Assembly (NCBI RefSeq): GCF_003260995.1
Contig: NZ_CP030040.1
Coordinates: 1,911,995-1,975,994, forward strand
Direction: 5' to 3'
DNA: 64,000 bases
Source: Acetobacterium sp. KB-1
Lineage (GTDB): Bacteria; Bacillota; Clostridia; Eubacteriales; Eubacteriaceae
This document shows positions 18,239-27,876 of this stretch, piece by piece (position 1 is the stretch's first letter; each line of letters begins with the position of its first letter). Below the pieces are notes generated by a model, which did no database searches, was not told where the DNA came from, and saw only the letters and a program-made list of their open reading frames with translations. A program made the position numbers and the translations under genes.

Positions 18239-19972
18239 TCAAATCTCAATTTTTAGTTTCTTCATCGATTCAAGAACATGAGCCATAACTGCAACGCCCG
18301 TTTCAAGTGTCAACGCTTCTGCGGCAATTTTTTTCGCATCCTGATAGCGGACATTGCGAATAATTTTTTTAACCTGGGGAATCGACAGGGCACTCATGCT
18401 AAACTCATGCAGCCCCAATCCCAAGAGCAGTAGGGTTGCCAGGGGATCGCCAGCCATTTCTCCACACATCCCGGTAAAAAGTCCGGGCTGATTCTCCGAT
18501 GCCTGAATCACTTGCTTTACCAGACGCAGTATCGCCGGATTAAACGGATCATAAAGGTAGGAGACCGCCTGGTTCATACGATCCACCGCAATCGTATACT
18601 GACAAAGATCGTTGGTGCCAATGCTGAAAAAATCAACTTCTTTGGCTATAATATCGGCAGTGATTGCGGCTGATGGAATCTCAATCATCACTCCTACTTT
18701 TACATCTTTACGATAGGCAATCTGCAACGCATCCAGTTCCGCCATACACGCTGCGAGGATTTTCTTTGCCTGTCTCACTTCATCCACATTTGAGATCATT
18801 GGAAACATAATATAAGCATTTCCATAGACGCTTGCTCTTAAGATGGCGCGAAGCTGGGTCTTAAGCAGTTTAATTTCTTTAAAACACAGGCGGATCGCCC
18901 TAAGTCCTAAAAATGGATTTAATTCATCATCCAACGGGAGATAGGGCAATTTTTTATCACCGCCAATATCCATGGTGCGAATAATCACCGGTCCATCCGG
19001 GAACGCTTCCAGAACAGATCGATAAGCAGCCATTTGCTTATCTTCCCCTGGCATGGTGTCACTGTTCATGTATAAAAACTCTGTTCGATAGAGACCAATC
19101 CCGGTGCCGCCGTTTTTAAGAACCCCCTGGATATCAGCCGGTTCGCCGATGTTTCCGACTAACTAGACCTTACGTCCATCCAGCGTGATGGCCTCAAGAT
19201 CTTTTATACGCTCCAGTTCTTTTAAGTGTGCCTGATACTTCCGCTGATCTTCTTCCGCTTCTTTAATCTGATAGCGATCCGGATTTACGGTAACCCGGCC
19301 ATTAAGCCCATCCAGAATAATCATCTCACCAGTATTCACTTTTTGATCAATATCGCTCAAACCAAGTACCGCCGGAATCTCCAGACTCCGGGCCATAATC
19401 GCCGTATGTGATGTTCTGCTCCCAATATTGGTTGCAAAACCCCTTACCTTTCTTTTATCCATCAGGGCCGTATCTGAAGGCGCCAGATCATCAGCGATGA
19501 TGATGACGTCCTCCTTGAGTTTTGACAGGTCGGCCCTGACAATACCTAAGATATTATTTCGGACCCGGTTCCCCACATCTTTGACATCCGCCGCTCGGGC
19601 ACTGAAATAGGGATCATTCATTTGTTCAAACAGTATCACCAGACGATCCGTCACGATTTGAACCGCATAAGCGGCACCCACCTTATTGTCAGCAATTTCA
19701 GCTCTAACACTCTCCACAAACTCAGGATCCTGAAGGATCATCTCATGGGCTTCAAAAATAGCGGCTTCTTCTTTGCCCAGCTCACTTACTGTTTTTAATC
19801 GAATTTCTTCTAATTGACTTTGACTTTTATCTAACGCCTGTTTAAACTTTTTTATTTCTGCATCGCTGTCTTCATAATGATCCGCACTTACTTTAACATC
19901 TGCTTTTTCATAAATCAGTGCTCTGGCGATGGCAATACCTGGTGCCGCTATAATGCCCTCTTTAATAAACAT
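18239..19972 (-). pseudogene. ptsI: PTS enzyme I interrupted by one in-frame UAG
   Basis: Phosphoenolpyruvate-protein phosphotransferase, which phosphorylates HPr at the expense of PEP. The whole 577-residue length of the family is present in one frame, but codon 270 is TAG (19163-19165). Reading continues past it with LVGNIGEPADIQGVLKNGG and the conserved GIGLYRTEFLYM. The catalytic His segment SRTSHTAIMARSLEIP lies before the stop; the PEP-binding domain with RTMDIGGDKKLPYL and the active-site Cys in GMCGEMAGDP lies after it. Homologues carry Glu (GAG) at the stop position, one base change away. It may be a nonsense mutant, a sequencing error, or UAG read as an amino acid. Confidence 0.9.
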
Positions 19973-20060
19973 GCCTGGCCTCCTTGTTTTTTGTCTTTAT
20001 TTCCGATCGAACCAATTGGCCAAATCATAAACCCTACCCTTTAAACCGTTTTTTTCTACT

Positions 20061-20107
20061 AAAACACCTCCAAACTGATTTGTTCTACATCCACAGTTTG
20101 GAGGTGT
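20061..20107 (-). terminator. Terminator of the aco operon
   Basis: Perfect 13-bp stem: ACACCTCCAAACT (20064-20076) and AGTTTGGAGGTGT (20095-20107). Read on the minus strand it is followed by TTTT, shortly after the acoL stop. Confidence 0.8.
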
Positions 20108-20191
20108 ACTGAATCCTGAAAATTGGTTCATGCGTTTAGATTACTGACGATCTGATCAATCATAACTCCTTTGTTTGACCTTTTAAACGCT

Positions 20192-21574
20192 TTATTTTCT
20201 GGGCAGATGAATGCATTTCCCCAACGCATCGGCACACGCTTCCATAAAGGCTTCGCAGTAGGTGGGGTGGGGATGAACGGTGGCGGCAACCTCATGAGCG
20301 GTTATTTCCATGCTCATGCATAGCGCCGCTTCACAAATCATTTCTGCTGCCACCGGACCCACCATCTGAACACCTAAAATTTCTCCATATTTTTTATCGA
20401 TGATCACCTTAACAAAGCCGTCCGTTTCACCCGAAGCCAAGGCCCGGCCGTTGGCGTAAAGCGAAAAAGTCCCGATCGAAATATCATACTCTTTTTTTGC
20501 CGCTTCCTCGGTTAAGCCGACCGTGGCCGCTTCCGGCAGGGTATACAGACAATTGGCAACATAGCGCAAATCAACCTTTTCGTTCCCACCCATGGCATTA
20601 ACTGCTGCGGTCTCTCCCATTTTAGATGCGGCATGGGCAAGTTGCAGCTGTCCGTTCATATCCCCGATACAAAATACACCCGGAATACTGGTTCGCATTT
20701 CGTGATCAACCGCAACAAATCCACCGTTCATTTCGATCGCGCCGTGCAATTCACCCAAACATTCCAGATCAGCACAGCGTCCGGTTGCCACCAGCACCTT
20801 TTCCGCTGTTATTGTTTTTTGATCCGAAGTCGTCACCACAAGCATGCCCGCTTCATTTCGCTCAATGGATGCGACGGCGGCATTTAAAACAGTTTTAATG
20901 CCCTGGGCTTTAATGGCTTTTCTAAGAACCTTATAAATATCTTTACCCATCGGTTTGACCAATTGATCGGTAAATTCGACCAGCGTTACCGCACTGCCAA
21001 AGGCTGCAAATGCGGTGGCAAACTCGCAACCAATTACACCGCCACCGATAATCACCAGACTTTTCGGGACCGTCTCTAAATCCAGCAGCGTATCAGAGGT
21101 TAACACCCCCTGACTTTTGATTCCGGGGATATCAAGAAGCCGCGGTTTTGAGCCGCCCGCCAGAATAATGGTTTTTGCCTCAAAGTATTGTCCATCACAA
21201 CGAATTTTCCCGTCTTTTGTCAGCTCCGCCGTGCCTTTAATGACTTTCACCCGGTTACTGTCAAGCAGACCGGCCACACCGGTTGTCAGTTTTTTTACGA
21301 CCTCATTTTTATTGGCAACCACCTCCACCATGTTAACACCAGGCTGACTCACATCAATCTGAATCCCCCGGGACCGGGCATTTTTGATATGCTTGATATA
21401 CTCCGCTGTTTTAATATATGTTTTGGTGGGAATACACCCTCTGTTTAAACAGGTTCCGCCAATGGCATCTTTTTCAAAAATAATCACGGACCCGCCCAAT
21501 TGAGATGCTTTAATGGCGGCAACATAGCCTCCCGGACCACCGCCGATAACGGCGACATCAAATCCATTTTTCAT
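20192..21574 (-). CDS. acoL: Dihydrolipoyl dehydrogenase (E3)
   Basis: 460 residues. FAD-binding GGGPGGYVAAIKA at the N-terminus, redox-active disulfide GGTCLNRGCIPTK (about 39-51), NAD-binding IGGGVIGCEFA, and the C-terminal catalytic dyad in HPHPTYCEAF. It reoxidises the lipoyl group of the E2 subunit with NAD+. It is the last gene of the four-gene acetoin-dehydrogenase-type operon, 13 bp after acoC. It has no N-terminal lipoyl domain, unlike some clostridial AcoL proteins. Confidence 0.93.
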   Translation of the reverse strand: MKNGFDVAVIGGGPGGYVAAIKASQLGGSVIIFEKDAIGGTCLNRGCIPTKTYIKTAEYIKHIKNARSRGIQIDVSQPGVNMVEVVANKNEVVKKLTTGVAGLLDSNRVKVIKGTAELTKDGKIRCDGQYFEAKTIILAGGSKPRLLDIPGIKSQGVLTSDTLLDLETVPKSLVIIGGGVIGCEFATAFAAFGSAVTLVEFTDQLVKPMGKDIYKVLRKAIKAQGIKTVLNAAVASIERNEAGMLVVTTSDQKTITAEKVLVATGRCADLECLGELHGAIEMNGGFVAVDHEMRTSIPGVFCIGDMNGQLQLAHAASKMGETAAVNAMGGNEKVDLRYVANCLYTLPEAATVGLTEEAAKKEYDISIGTFSLYANGRALASGETDGFVKVIIDKKYGEILGVQMVGPVAAEMICEAALCMSMEITAHEVAATVHPHPTYCEAFMEACADALGKCIHLPRK

Positions 21575-21587
21575 TCTGCCACCTCCA

Positions 21588-22883
21588 TCAGATCAGAATG
21601 TCCATTGGATTCTCCAATAGATCGCGTACTTTCAGAGAAAATTTGGCTGCCACGTCCCCATTTACTAACCGATGGTCATAGGTCAGTGAAATCATCATTT
21701 TTTTGCGGTTTTCCACCTGGTTGTCAACCAATGCCAACTCATCTTCAATTGAACAGATACCGATAATCACGGCATTGGGCTGATTCACAATGGGAGTAAA
21801 TGAATGGACCCCGAACATCCCCAGATTGGAAATAGAGATGGTCGACCCCTGATAGTCATCCACCATCAGTCCGCCGGATTTGGCTTTGGCACTTAATAAC
21901 TTAACCGCCGCCGAAATTTCTTCCAGACTTTTCTGATCAGCATTTTTCACCACCGGAACAATCAAACCCTCGTCCAATGCCACCGCAATACCGATATTCA
22001 CATCCTGATGATGAATGATCTCTTTATCACCCAGACTGACTAGCACGTTTTTATCATAGTGCAGCACTTTGGCAACCGCCTTAACAATAAAATCGTTGAT
22101 GGTCAGCTTATTATCCCGGTTTTCATTAACCTGTGTTCTGAATGCCAGCAGACTCGTCATATCGACCTTGGTATTCTGGGTGACGCAGGGGATTTCACTG
22201 TGGGCTTTTGCCATCCGTTCACCGACCACCTTCTGCATTCCCGATAGTGGCGTAGTATCAAGCACCGCCGCAACTGCCCCGGAAGTTTGCTGATTGGCTA
22301 TTTTTGCCAGCACATCGCTTTTCATCACCTTGTTCTGGTGACCCGAACCCGTAACAGTACTTAAATCAAGGCCCTTGTCTTCGGCAATACGTTTTGCCAA
22401 CGGTGATTTAGCAATTTCTCGCTCAACATCCCGGCCTTTGATTTCCCCGGCCGGACCGGTTGGCCGCACCGCACTCAGATTGATGGCGTTAGCTGCTGCC
22501 ATTTGTTTTGCATAGGGCGTCGTTTTTACCCCGTTTATTTCGTCGGTAATCGCCGCTATTGGGGTTTTGACACTTTCTACTGTTTTTTCCGGAACCGCGG
22601 CGGTTGCACCGCCAGCTGTCTGTGGCTGATCCGGAACCACTTCTCCCGGTTTACCCACATAACCAATCGTGGTGACCACGGGTACTACCGCTCCGTCTTC
22701 AAAATAGCGACACAACAGCACCCCGGTCGCCGGTGCTTCAACTTCCATCGTGACCTTATCGGTTTCAATCTCTAACAGGCCTTCACCTTCTTCAACCTGT
22801 TCACCGACATGTTTAAGCCACGCAATAATGGTGCCTTCCTGCATATCCATCCCGGCTTTGGGCATAAATACTTCTACTGCCAT
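21588..22883 (-). CDS. acoC: Dihydrolipoamide acetyltransferase (E2) of the acetoin-type complex
   Basis: 431 residues. One lipoyl domain at the N-terminus (lipoyl Lys in EIETDKVTMEVEAP, about residue 43). Two peripheral subunit-binding-like segments follow (TPYAKQMAAANAINLSAV; SPLAKRIAEDKGLDLSTVTG). The C-terminal catalytic domain has active-site His in TYDHRLVNGDVAAKF. It transfers the acetyl group from lipoate to CoA. Bracketed by acoB (30 bp upstream) and acoL, it fits acetoin or pyruvate dehydrogenase; acetoin is favoured because acetogens normally use pyruvate:ferredoxin oxidoreductase. Confidence 0.9.
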   Translation of the reverse strand: MAVEVFMPKAGMDMQEGTIIAWLKHVGEQVEEGEGLLEIETDKVTMEVEAPATGVLLCRYFEDGAVVPVVTTIGYVGKPGEVVPDQPQTAGGATAAVPEKTVESVKTPIAAITDEINGVKTTPYAKQMAAANAINLSAVRPTGPAGEIKGRDVEREIAKSPLAKRIAEDKGLDLSTVTGSGHQNKVMKSDVLAKIANQQTSGAVAAVLDTTPLSGMQKVVGERMAKAHSEIPCVTQNTKVDMTSLLAFRTQVNENRDNKLTINDFIVKAVAKVLHYDKNVLVSLGDKEIIHHQDVNIGIAVALDEGLIVPVVKNADQKSLEEISAAVKLLSAKAKSGGLMVDDYQGSTISISNLGMFGVHSFTPIVNQPNAVIIGICSIEDELALVDNQVENRKKMMISLTYDHRLVNGDVAAKFSLKVRDLLENPMDILI

Positions 22884-22913
22884 TTTTTCTCCCTCCTGTT
22901 TTTTAACAACATC

Positions 22914-23897
22914 TTAAGCCAACATTTCTTTGACGGTTGCAATAATTTTGGCTTCGTCCGGGAGAATTCCCTTTTCCAGCACCGGGCAGAATGGTACCGG
23001 CACATCTTCCGAGGCCAGCCGCTTAAGCGGGGCATCCAGATAGTAAAACGCTTCACTATCAGCAATTCGGGCAATGATTTCACCGGCAATACCGCCTGTT
23101 TTTACGGCTTCATGAACCACCAGAGCATGACGGGTCTTGATCACCGACTTGATAATCGCTTCGGTATCCATCGGCAGTAAGGTTCGCAGATCAATGACTT
23201 CCACATCGATCCCTTCTTTTTCCAGGCTTTCTGCCGCGGCCAGACACATTTGCACCATCCGGCCATAGGTGATGATGGTACAGTCCTGGCCTTCGCGCTT
23301 CACATCCGCTTCGCCAATGGGAATCGTAAATTCTTCTTCCTCCACCATCCCTTTGGTCCGATACAAAAGTTTTTGTTCCAAAAAGATGACTGGATTGTTA
23401 TCCCGAATCGCTGACTTTAATAATCCTTTAGCGTCTCTTGGCGTTGACGGCACAATCACTTTTAGCCCCGGCACATGACACAGCATCGCTTCCAGGGATT
23501 GGGAATGCTGGGCGGCCGCTCCGGTTCCGCCGCCGGATGCCGTTCGCAGTACCATCGGCACACTCACCTTGCCCCCAAACATATAGCGCATCTTTGGTGC
23601 CTGATTGACAATCATATCCCAACAGACAGTCATGAAATCCGAAAACATAATTTCCACAATCGGGCGCATCCCCGCCACTGCCGCACCAATCGCGCAGCCA
23701 ACAAACCCCTGTTCTGAAATCGGCGTATCAATGATCCGGTCTTCGCCAAAGGTTTCGACCAGATCTCCCGAAACGCCAAAGGCGCCCCGGTAGACACCAA
23801 TGTCTTCGCCCATCATAAACACGTCTTCGTCCCGGATCATTTCTTCACTGATGGCTTCTTTTATCGCATTTGCGTAGGTTATTTCTTTTTTAGGCAT
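22914..23897 (-). CDS. acoB: Acetoin/2-oxoacid dehydrogenase E1 beta subunit
   Basis: 327 residues, the full length of E1 beta subunits: transketolase pyrimidine-binding domain (ITYANAIKEAISEEM, MGEDIGVYRGAFGV, PISEQGFVGCAIGAA) and transketolase C-terminal domain (VIDLRTLLPMDTEAI, VHEAVKTGGIAGEI). With AcoA it forms the thiamine-diphosphate E1 that cleaves acetoin and reductively acetylates E2. The gap to acoA is 15 bp and a ribosome binding site is present. Confidence 0.92.
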   Translation of the reverse strand: MPKKEITYANAIKEAISEEMIRDEDVFMMGEDIGVYRGAFGVSGDLVETFGEDRIIDTPISEQGFVGCAIGAAVAGMRPIVEIMFSDFMTVCWDMIVNQAPKMRYMFGGKVSVPMVLRTASGGGTGAAAQHSQSLEAMLCHVPGLKVIVPSTPRDAKGLLKSAIRDNNPVIFLEQKLLYRTKGMVEEEEFTIPIGEADVKREGQDCTIITYGRMVQMCLAAAESLEKEGIDVEVIDLRTLLPMDTEAIIKSVIKTRHALVVHEAVKTGGIAGEIIARIADSEAFYYLDAPLKRLASEDVPVPFCPVLEKGILPDEAKIIATVKEMLA

Positions 23898-23912
23898 TTT
23901 CTGTCCCCCCTC

Positions 23913-24875
23913 TTATAACGCATAAACATCATGATACACATCATCAAGCTCAGGATAGGGACTATCCAGGGCAAACTTAACGGCCTTGTCAATCAGTTCA
24001 GTGGTCTCTTTATCCACGGCATCGAGTTCCTCAACCATGCAGGTCTTTGCCTCCAGCAGGTCATTTCTCATTTTATCAATGGGATTTCGGGCCTTCCAGG
24101 CATTGATTTCATCTTTGGTTCGGTATAGATTACCGTCACTTTTCGAGTGTCCTGAAATCCGATAAGTGTTTTCAACAATCAGCATCGGACCATTTTTTGC
24201 CACATAGTCGCGGGCGCTTTTAATGCATTCATAAACGGCCAACGAATCATTTCCGTCGACTGTTTCTGCCGGCATGCCATAAGGGATCGCCCGCTTGGCA
24301 ATATCGGTATCTTTCATTACCTTGGAAATATGGGTCGACATGGCATAGGTGTTGTTGGTGCAGACAAAGAGAACCGGCAGATCCCAGGCCGAGGCCAGGT
24401 TCATCGCTTCGTGGAAGGCTCCTTCATTAGCCGCTCCATCGCCGAAAAAAGCTACCGTGACGACATCCTGCTTTCTTCTTTTGGCGGCAAAAGCACTGCC
24501 ACAGGCCAGTGGCAGGGCCGCAGCGACAATCCCGTTGGCTCCCAGCACACCCTTGTCCTTATCGGCAATGTGCATGGAGCCGCCTTTTCCTTTGCAAACC
24601 CCGGTTGCCTTGCCAAATATCTCAGCCATCATCAGATTAATATCAATCCCCTTGCAAATGGCCTGGCTATGCCCGCGATGAGTGGCATACATCAGATCCT
24701 GGGGCTCTAAACCTTCACAGGTTCCGGCTGCGGCCCCTTCTTCACCTATACTTAAGTGGGTCGTGCCATGGATCATCCCCAGCGAAAAATAATGCTGAAC
24801 CTTTTCTTCAAATTTTCTGCACAGGTACATATCTTTTAGTAACTTTAGTCCCAATTCCTTATTCTCGTTTTTCAA
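23913..24875 (-). CDS. acoA: Acetoin/2-oxoacid dehydrogenase E1 alpha subunit
   Basis: About 320 residues. The thiamine-diphosphate motif GDGAANEGAFHEAMN continues to the downstream Asn-containing segment VCTNNTYAMST. The substrate-proximal region MIHGTTHLSIGEEGAAAG is typical of AcoA/PdhA. The likely start is TTG at 24875, because GGGAGG lies seven bases before it; an ATG 15 bases further upstream contains that ribosome binding site and is less likely. It is the first gene of the aco operon. No acoR activator gene and no clear -24/-12 promoter are seen upstream. Confidence 0.91.
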   Translation of the reverse strand: MKNENKELGLKLLKDMYLCRKFEEKVQHYFSLGMIHGTTHLSIGEEGAAAGTCEGLEPQDLMYATHRGHSQAICKGIDINLMMAEIFGKATGVCKGKGGSMHIADKDKGVLGANGIVAAALPLACGSAFAAKRRKQDVVTVAFFGDGAANEGAFHEAMNLASAWDLPVLFVCTNNTYAMSTHISKVMKDTDIAKRAIPYGMPAETVDGNDSLAVYECIKSARDYVAKNGPMLIVENTYRISGHSKSDGNLYRTKDEINAWKARNPIDKMRNDLLEAKTCMVEELDAVDKETTELIDKAVKFALDSPYPELDDVYHDVYAL

Positions 24876-25180
24876 TGGTGTTCCTCCCATATTGTTTGCT
24901 TATTCGAATTCTTGCTTAATGGCTATTTAGTAAATGGTGTTCACGTTTAGATTTATTTTAGCAAGAATCCGATTTTTTCAGGTGTTTTAACTTTCTTTCG
25001 AAATTTTTTTACCGGAAAGCTGATTCATAGGATTTAATTGTTGGTGTGCGTTTTTAATCAAATCCTATGAATATGCCAATATTTACCGTTGTAACAACCA
25101 CTCTCAATGTAGCGTTTAAGTGTTGCTAGCACAAACAGATTGGTAAATCAGTTCCCTATCTTATAATTTTCTTAATGATC
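24876..25180. promoter_or_regulatory. Gene-free region upstream of acoA with a long inverted repeat
   Basis: About 305 bp without a gene. It contains a perfect 13-bp inverted repeat, ATTCATAGGATTT (25023-25035) and its complement (25060-25072), with a 24-nt loop and no T-run on either side. It could be a terminator remnant for the upstream dehydrogenase or an operator for the aco operon. No convincing promoter was found by eye. Confidence 0.4.
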
Positions 25181-26473
25181 TTATAAATACAGTGTATCTT
25201 GAATCTTACGCAGTTGAACCATCAGCGAATCGTTATCCAAGGCAACATCAGCGTAAGTGACGATTTCACCTTTTTTAACGGCATTAATCATTTTAGTCTT
25301 TTTATTGACAATGCCCATCGGCAGCGCCCCTTTTTCATTGGCCACTGATGCTTTTTCAAAACTGCCATAAATTGAGAATCCGCCAATACCATCCAGGTAT
25401 TCACCTGCTACTAAGTCCCGTTTTGCCACTGTAATGGTTTCCGAAACAAGCCCTTTTCTTGGAGCGATGGTCGGCACCCCATCAATTACCGCTTTTGCAA
25501 CCGATAATGGTGTTTCCAGACTGCATAAATGATACGGTCTGTACAACACATAATTGGGACCTTTTCCCATACTGAGGTAGTTCAGTTCATGAATAATGTC
25601 GGGTTGTTCGGTTGATACAATAATGAATACACCTGGAGCAACACCATCAATATAATCAACGATCCCATAATTATTTAAAATTCCGCCTTCACTCTTTAGT
25701 CTGAACAGATCTGGTAACTCCGAAACAATGCCTTTTGCGCCATGACCACCCATTATATCCGGCAAGTAGCCGGTGGCATTGGACATTGCTGTCATTTCAA
25801 CCATGGTTTTTGTCCCATCTTTAAATGAGGTAAGCATTTTCGGGCTGACGCCTTTTAAGGTTGCTTCTTCTAATACCGAGTCCGGATTGGACGTCTTATC
25901 AACCTTGTTATTTTTTCCCTTACCAATGACCCGCACATCAAATCCCAGCGCATCGGCAAAATCATATAATTCAAGCACGGAGCCCGGTTCGTCTCCTGCC
26001 GATCCGGTATAAACCACACCGGCACTCTGAGCCATTTTGTAAAGCATTGGTCCAATACAAACATCTGCTTCCACATTTAACATGACAATGTGTTTGCCGG
26101 CATTAATACTGTCGATCGCAACTTTTGCACCTACCTCAGGAACGCCAGTAGCATCCACGGCACAATCGATTAAATCTGTCTTTGTTGCAATTTCCGGATT
26201 GTCGGTGACAATGAATTTACCTTTGGCAAGCAGTTCATTGGCTTCTGAGATGGTATTGGCAATCATATAATCGCCTTCTTTTAAACCGGCATGTTGGTAG
26301 GCATTAATTGCATTTTCAATGTTAATGTCAACCACCACTGCAGGACGCATCCCTTTCATCGACATAATCTGTCCAACCATGCCCCGTCCCATTTGTCCTG
26401 CACCAACAATACTGGTCATGATGTGTTTTCCGTTTTCTTCTAATTGTGCTAGTTTGTAGTTTAGTCCTAACAT
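25181..26473 (-). CDS. NAD(P)-dependent oxidoreductase with SAF-like domain, last gene of the glucitol-type PTS operon
   Basis: 430 residues. A Rossmann fold starts at about residue 20 (IVGAGQMGRGMVGQI); the middle part resembles homoserine-dehydrogenase-like oxidoreductases. The C-terminal 100 residues (ETITVAKRDLVAGEYLDGIG and ALPMGIVNKKTKMINAVKKGE) look like an SAF domain as in sugar-acid enzymes. Located 24 bp after the IIA gene, it probably oxidises the polyol phosphate delivered by the PTS, standing in for the SrlD-type short-chain dehydrogenase of E. coli. The exact substrate is unknown. Confidence 0.75.
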   Translation of the reverse strand: MLGLNYKLAQLEENGKHIMTSIVGAGQMGRGMVGQIMSMKGMRPAVVVDINIENAINAYQHAGLKEGDYMIANTISEANELLAKGKFIVTDNPEIATKTDLIDCAVDATGVPEVGAKVAIDSINAGKHIVMLNVEADVCIGPMLYKMAQSAGVVYTGSAGDEPGSVLELYDFADALGFDVRVIGKGKNNKVDKTSNPDSVLEEATLKGVSPKMLTSFKDGTKTMVEMTAMSNATGYLPDIMGGHGAKGIVSELPDLFRLKSEGGILNNYGIVDYIDGVAPGVFIIVSTEQPDIIHELNYLSMGKGPNYVLYRPYHLCSLETPLSVAKAVIDGVPTIAPRKGLVSETITVAKRDLVAGEYLDGIGGFSIYGSFEKASVANEKGALPMGIVNKKTKMINAVKKGEIVTYADVALDNDSLMVQLRKIQDTLYL

Positions 26474-26497
26474 TTTTTCCTCGCTTAATTTTATTTT

Positions 26498-26857
26498 TTA
26501 TTTGTAAATAATTTGGAAGGGATCACCAATCTTAACTGCCGGAATCCCCTGGCCTTTTAACTCAATTTGTCCCGGTAGTTTTACCTGATCTTCCCCGGTA
26601 AAGCAAAATGAACAATGCCCCATGCTCTCTAATGTTATGTTTGCTTCATGTCCGACGGCTGTCACTTCATAAACGACATCCCCAAATCGTACCGCGTCTC
26701 CTTCTTTCACCTCCCTGATAAATTCTTTTTTGGTGTGTAAAACTGCTATTTCTGCCAATTCTGGCGGGGCATTTTCATCAAAAACGATGAGCAACTTTTC
26801 TTTTAAAAATTCCTCTACCATTTCTCCAATTTGGGTTATTTCTGTTGTGAAATCCAT
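26498..26857 (-). CDS. srlB: PTS glucitol/sorbitol-specific IIA component
   Basis: 119 residues of the compact GutA/SrlB family. The predicted phosphorylated histidine is in the AVGHEANITLESMGHCSF region, and the C-terminus LKGQGIPAVKIGDPFQIIYK is conserved. It accepts phosphate from HPr and passes it to IIB. The gene order IIC-IIB-IIA follows the E. coli srlA-E-B order. Confidence 0.88.
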   Translation of the reverse strand: MDFTTEITQIGEMVEEFLKEKLLIVFDENAPPELAEIAVLHTKKEFIREVKEGDAVRFGDVVYEVTAVGHEANITLESMGHCSFCFTGEDQVKLPGQIELKGQGIPAVKIGDPFQIIYK

Positions 26858-26889
26858 TTTATCTCCTTGCCTTTTGCTTAACTTTCTAC

Positions 26890-27876
26890 TTAGCTGTACA
26901 TTCCGATACTCAATACAAAACCGATCAGTACAGCAGCTGGGCCGGTAATTAATCGACTAAAGAGCACTGCCGGGACACCAATTTCGACTGTTTCTGTTTC
27001 AGCTTCTCCCAAAGACAAACCAACCGGAATGAAATCACACCCAACCTGTCCATCAATAGCAAAGAGTGCCGGTAAAGCCAATGCCGGAGCAATCGCGCCA
27101 GCGCCAATCTGAACCCCTACCAACGTCCCAACAACCTGGGCGATAACTGCCCCTGGTCCAAGAATCGGCGATAAAAATGGAAGGGTACATACAATTGAAA
27201 TAAGCACAAGTCCTGGTAAGCTTCCCGCAAATGGCGAGATGGTATTCGCAATAATATCTCCCAGCCCGGTGACGGTAATGATCCCAATGAGCATCGCGAT
27301 GAAGGCCATAAAAGGAAGCACGTTTTTAATAACCATGTCGATCGATTCCCGGCCCGCCTGATAGAACTTACCAACGACACCCCCAACAGCTTTTCCAAGC
27401 CGTGAGATAAAGCCAACAAAGCCCTTTTGCTTTTCTGCTGCTGCTTTTGCTTCAGCTTTTACTTCCTGATAGTCTTTTTTCTTTGATGGTTCACTTACGG
27501 GTGCTTCGCCGTCATACAACGATATATTATTTTCTTTTACCCCCGACACATAAATATCTTCTTTAATATACTGGGCTAACGGTCCCGCCTGACCAACCGG
27601 GGTCAGGTTGATGGTTAGGATTCCCTTTTTAGGATAAACCCCACACCGTGCGGTACCACCACAGTCTACAACCACACAAGCCACCTCACTATCTGGCGCA
27701 CTGCTTAGAAATCCATCCAGAGCGATTCCGCCAGTCAAATCAGCAATTTTCTGGGCCACCGGATGAATGCCACCACCGGTAACCGACATAATATAAGCCT
27801 TTTCTTCAGTGGGTTTGATTACCAATGGACCACCCCATCCGCCTTGACCTTTTTCGATAAGAACTGCTTTATACAT
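26890..27876 (-). CDS. srlE: PTS glucitol/sorbitol-specific IIB component with membrane domain
   Basis: 328 residues. Residues 1-110 form the IIB domain with GQGGWGGPLVIKP and the phosphocysteine candidate in DCGGTARCGVYPKKG. From about 190 the protein has several membrane helices (FMAFIAMLIGIITVTGLGDI) that form half of the glucitol permease, ending with GQVGCDFIPVGLSLGEAETE. The start overlaps the IIC stop (TAATG), so the two are translationally coupled. Confidence 0.9.
   Translation of the reverse strand: MYKAVLIEKGQGGWGGPLVIKPTEEKAYIMSVTGGGIHPVAQKIADLTGGIALDGFLSSAPDSEVACVVVDCGGTARCGVYPKKGILTINLTPVGQAGPLAQYIKEDIYVSGVKENNISLYDGEAPVSEPSKKKDYQEVKAEAKAAAEKQKGFVGFISRLGKAVGGVVGKFYQAGRESIDMVIKNVLPFMAFIAMLIGIITVTGLGDIIANTISPFAGSLPGLVLISIVCTLPFLSPILGPGAVIAQVVGTLVGVQIGAGAIAPALALPALFAIDGQVGCDFIPVGLSLGEAETETVEIGVPAVLFSRLITGPAAVLIGFVLSIGMYS

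Noticed and set aside
24876-25180. A sigma-54 (-24/-12) promoter upstream of acoA, as in aco operons controlled by AcoR
   Set aside because: No GG-N10-GC pair with reasonable flanks was found on the minus strand, and no acoR gene is present nearby.
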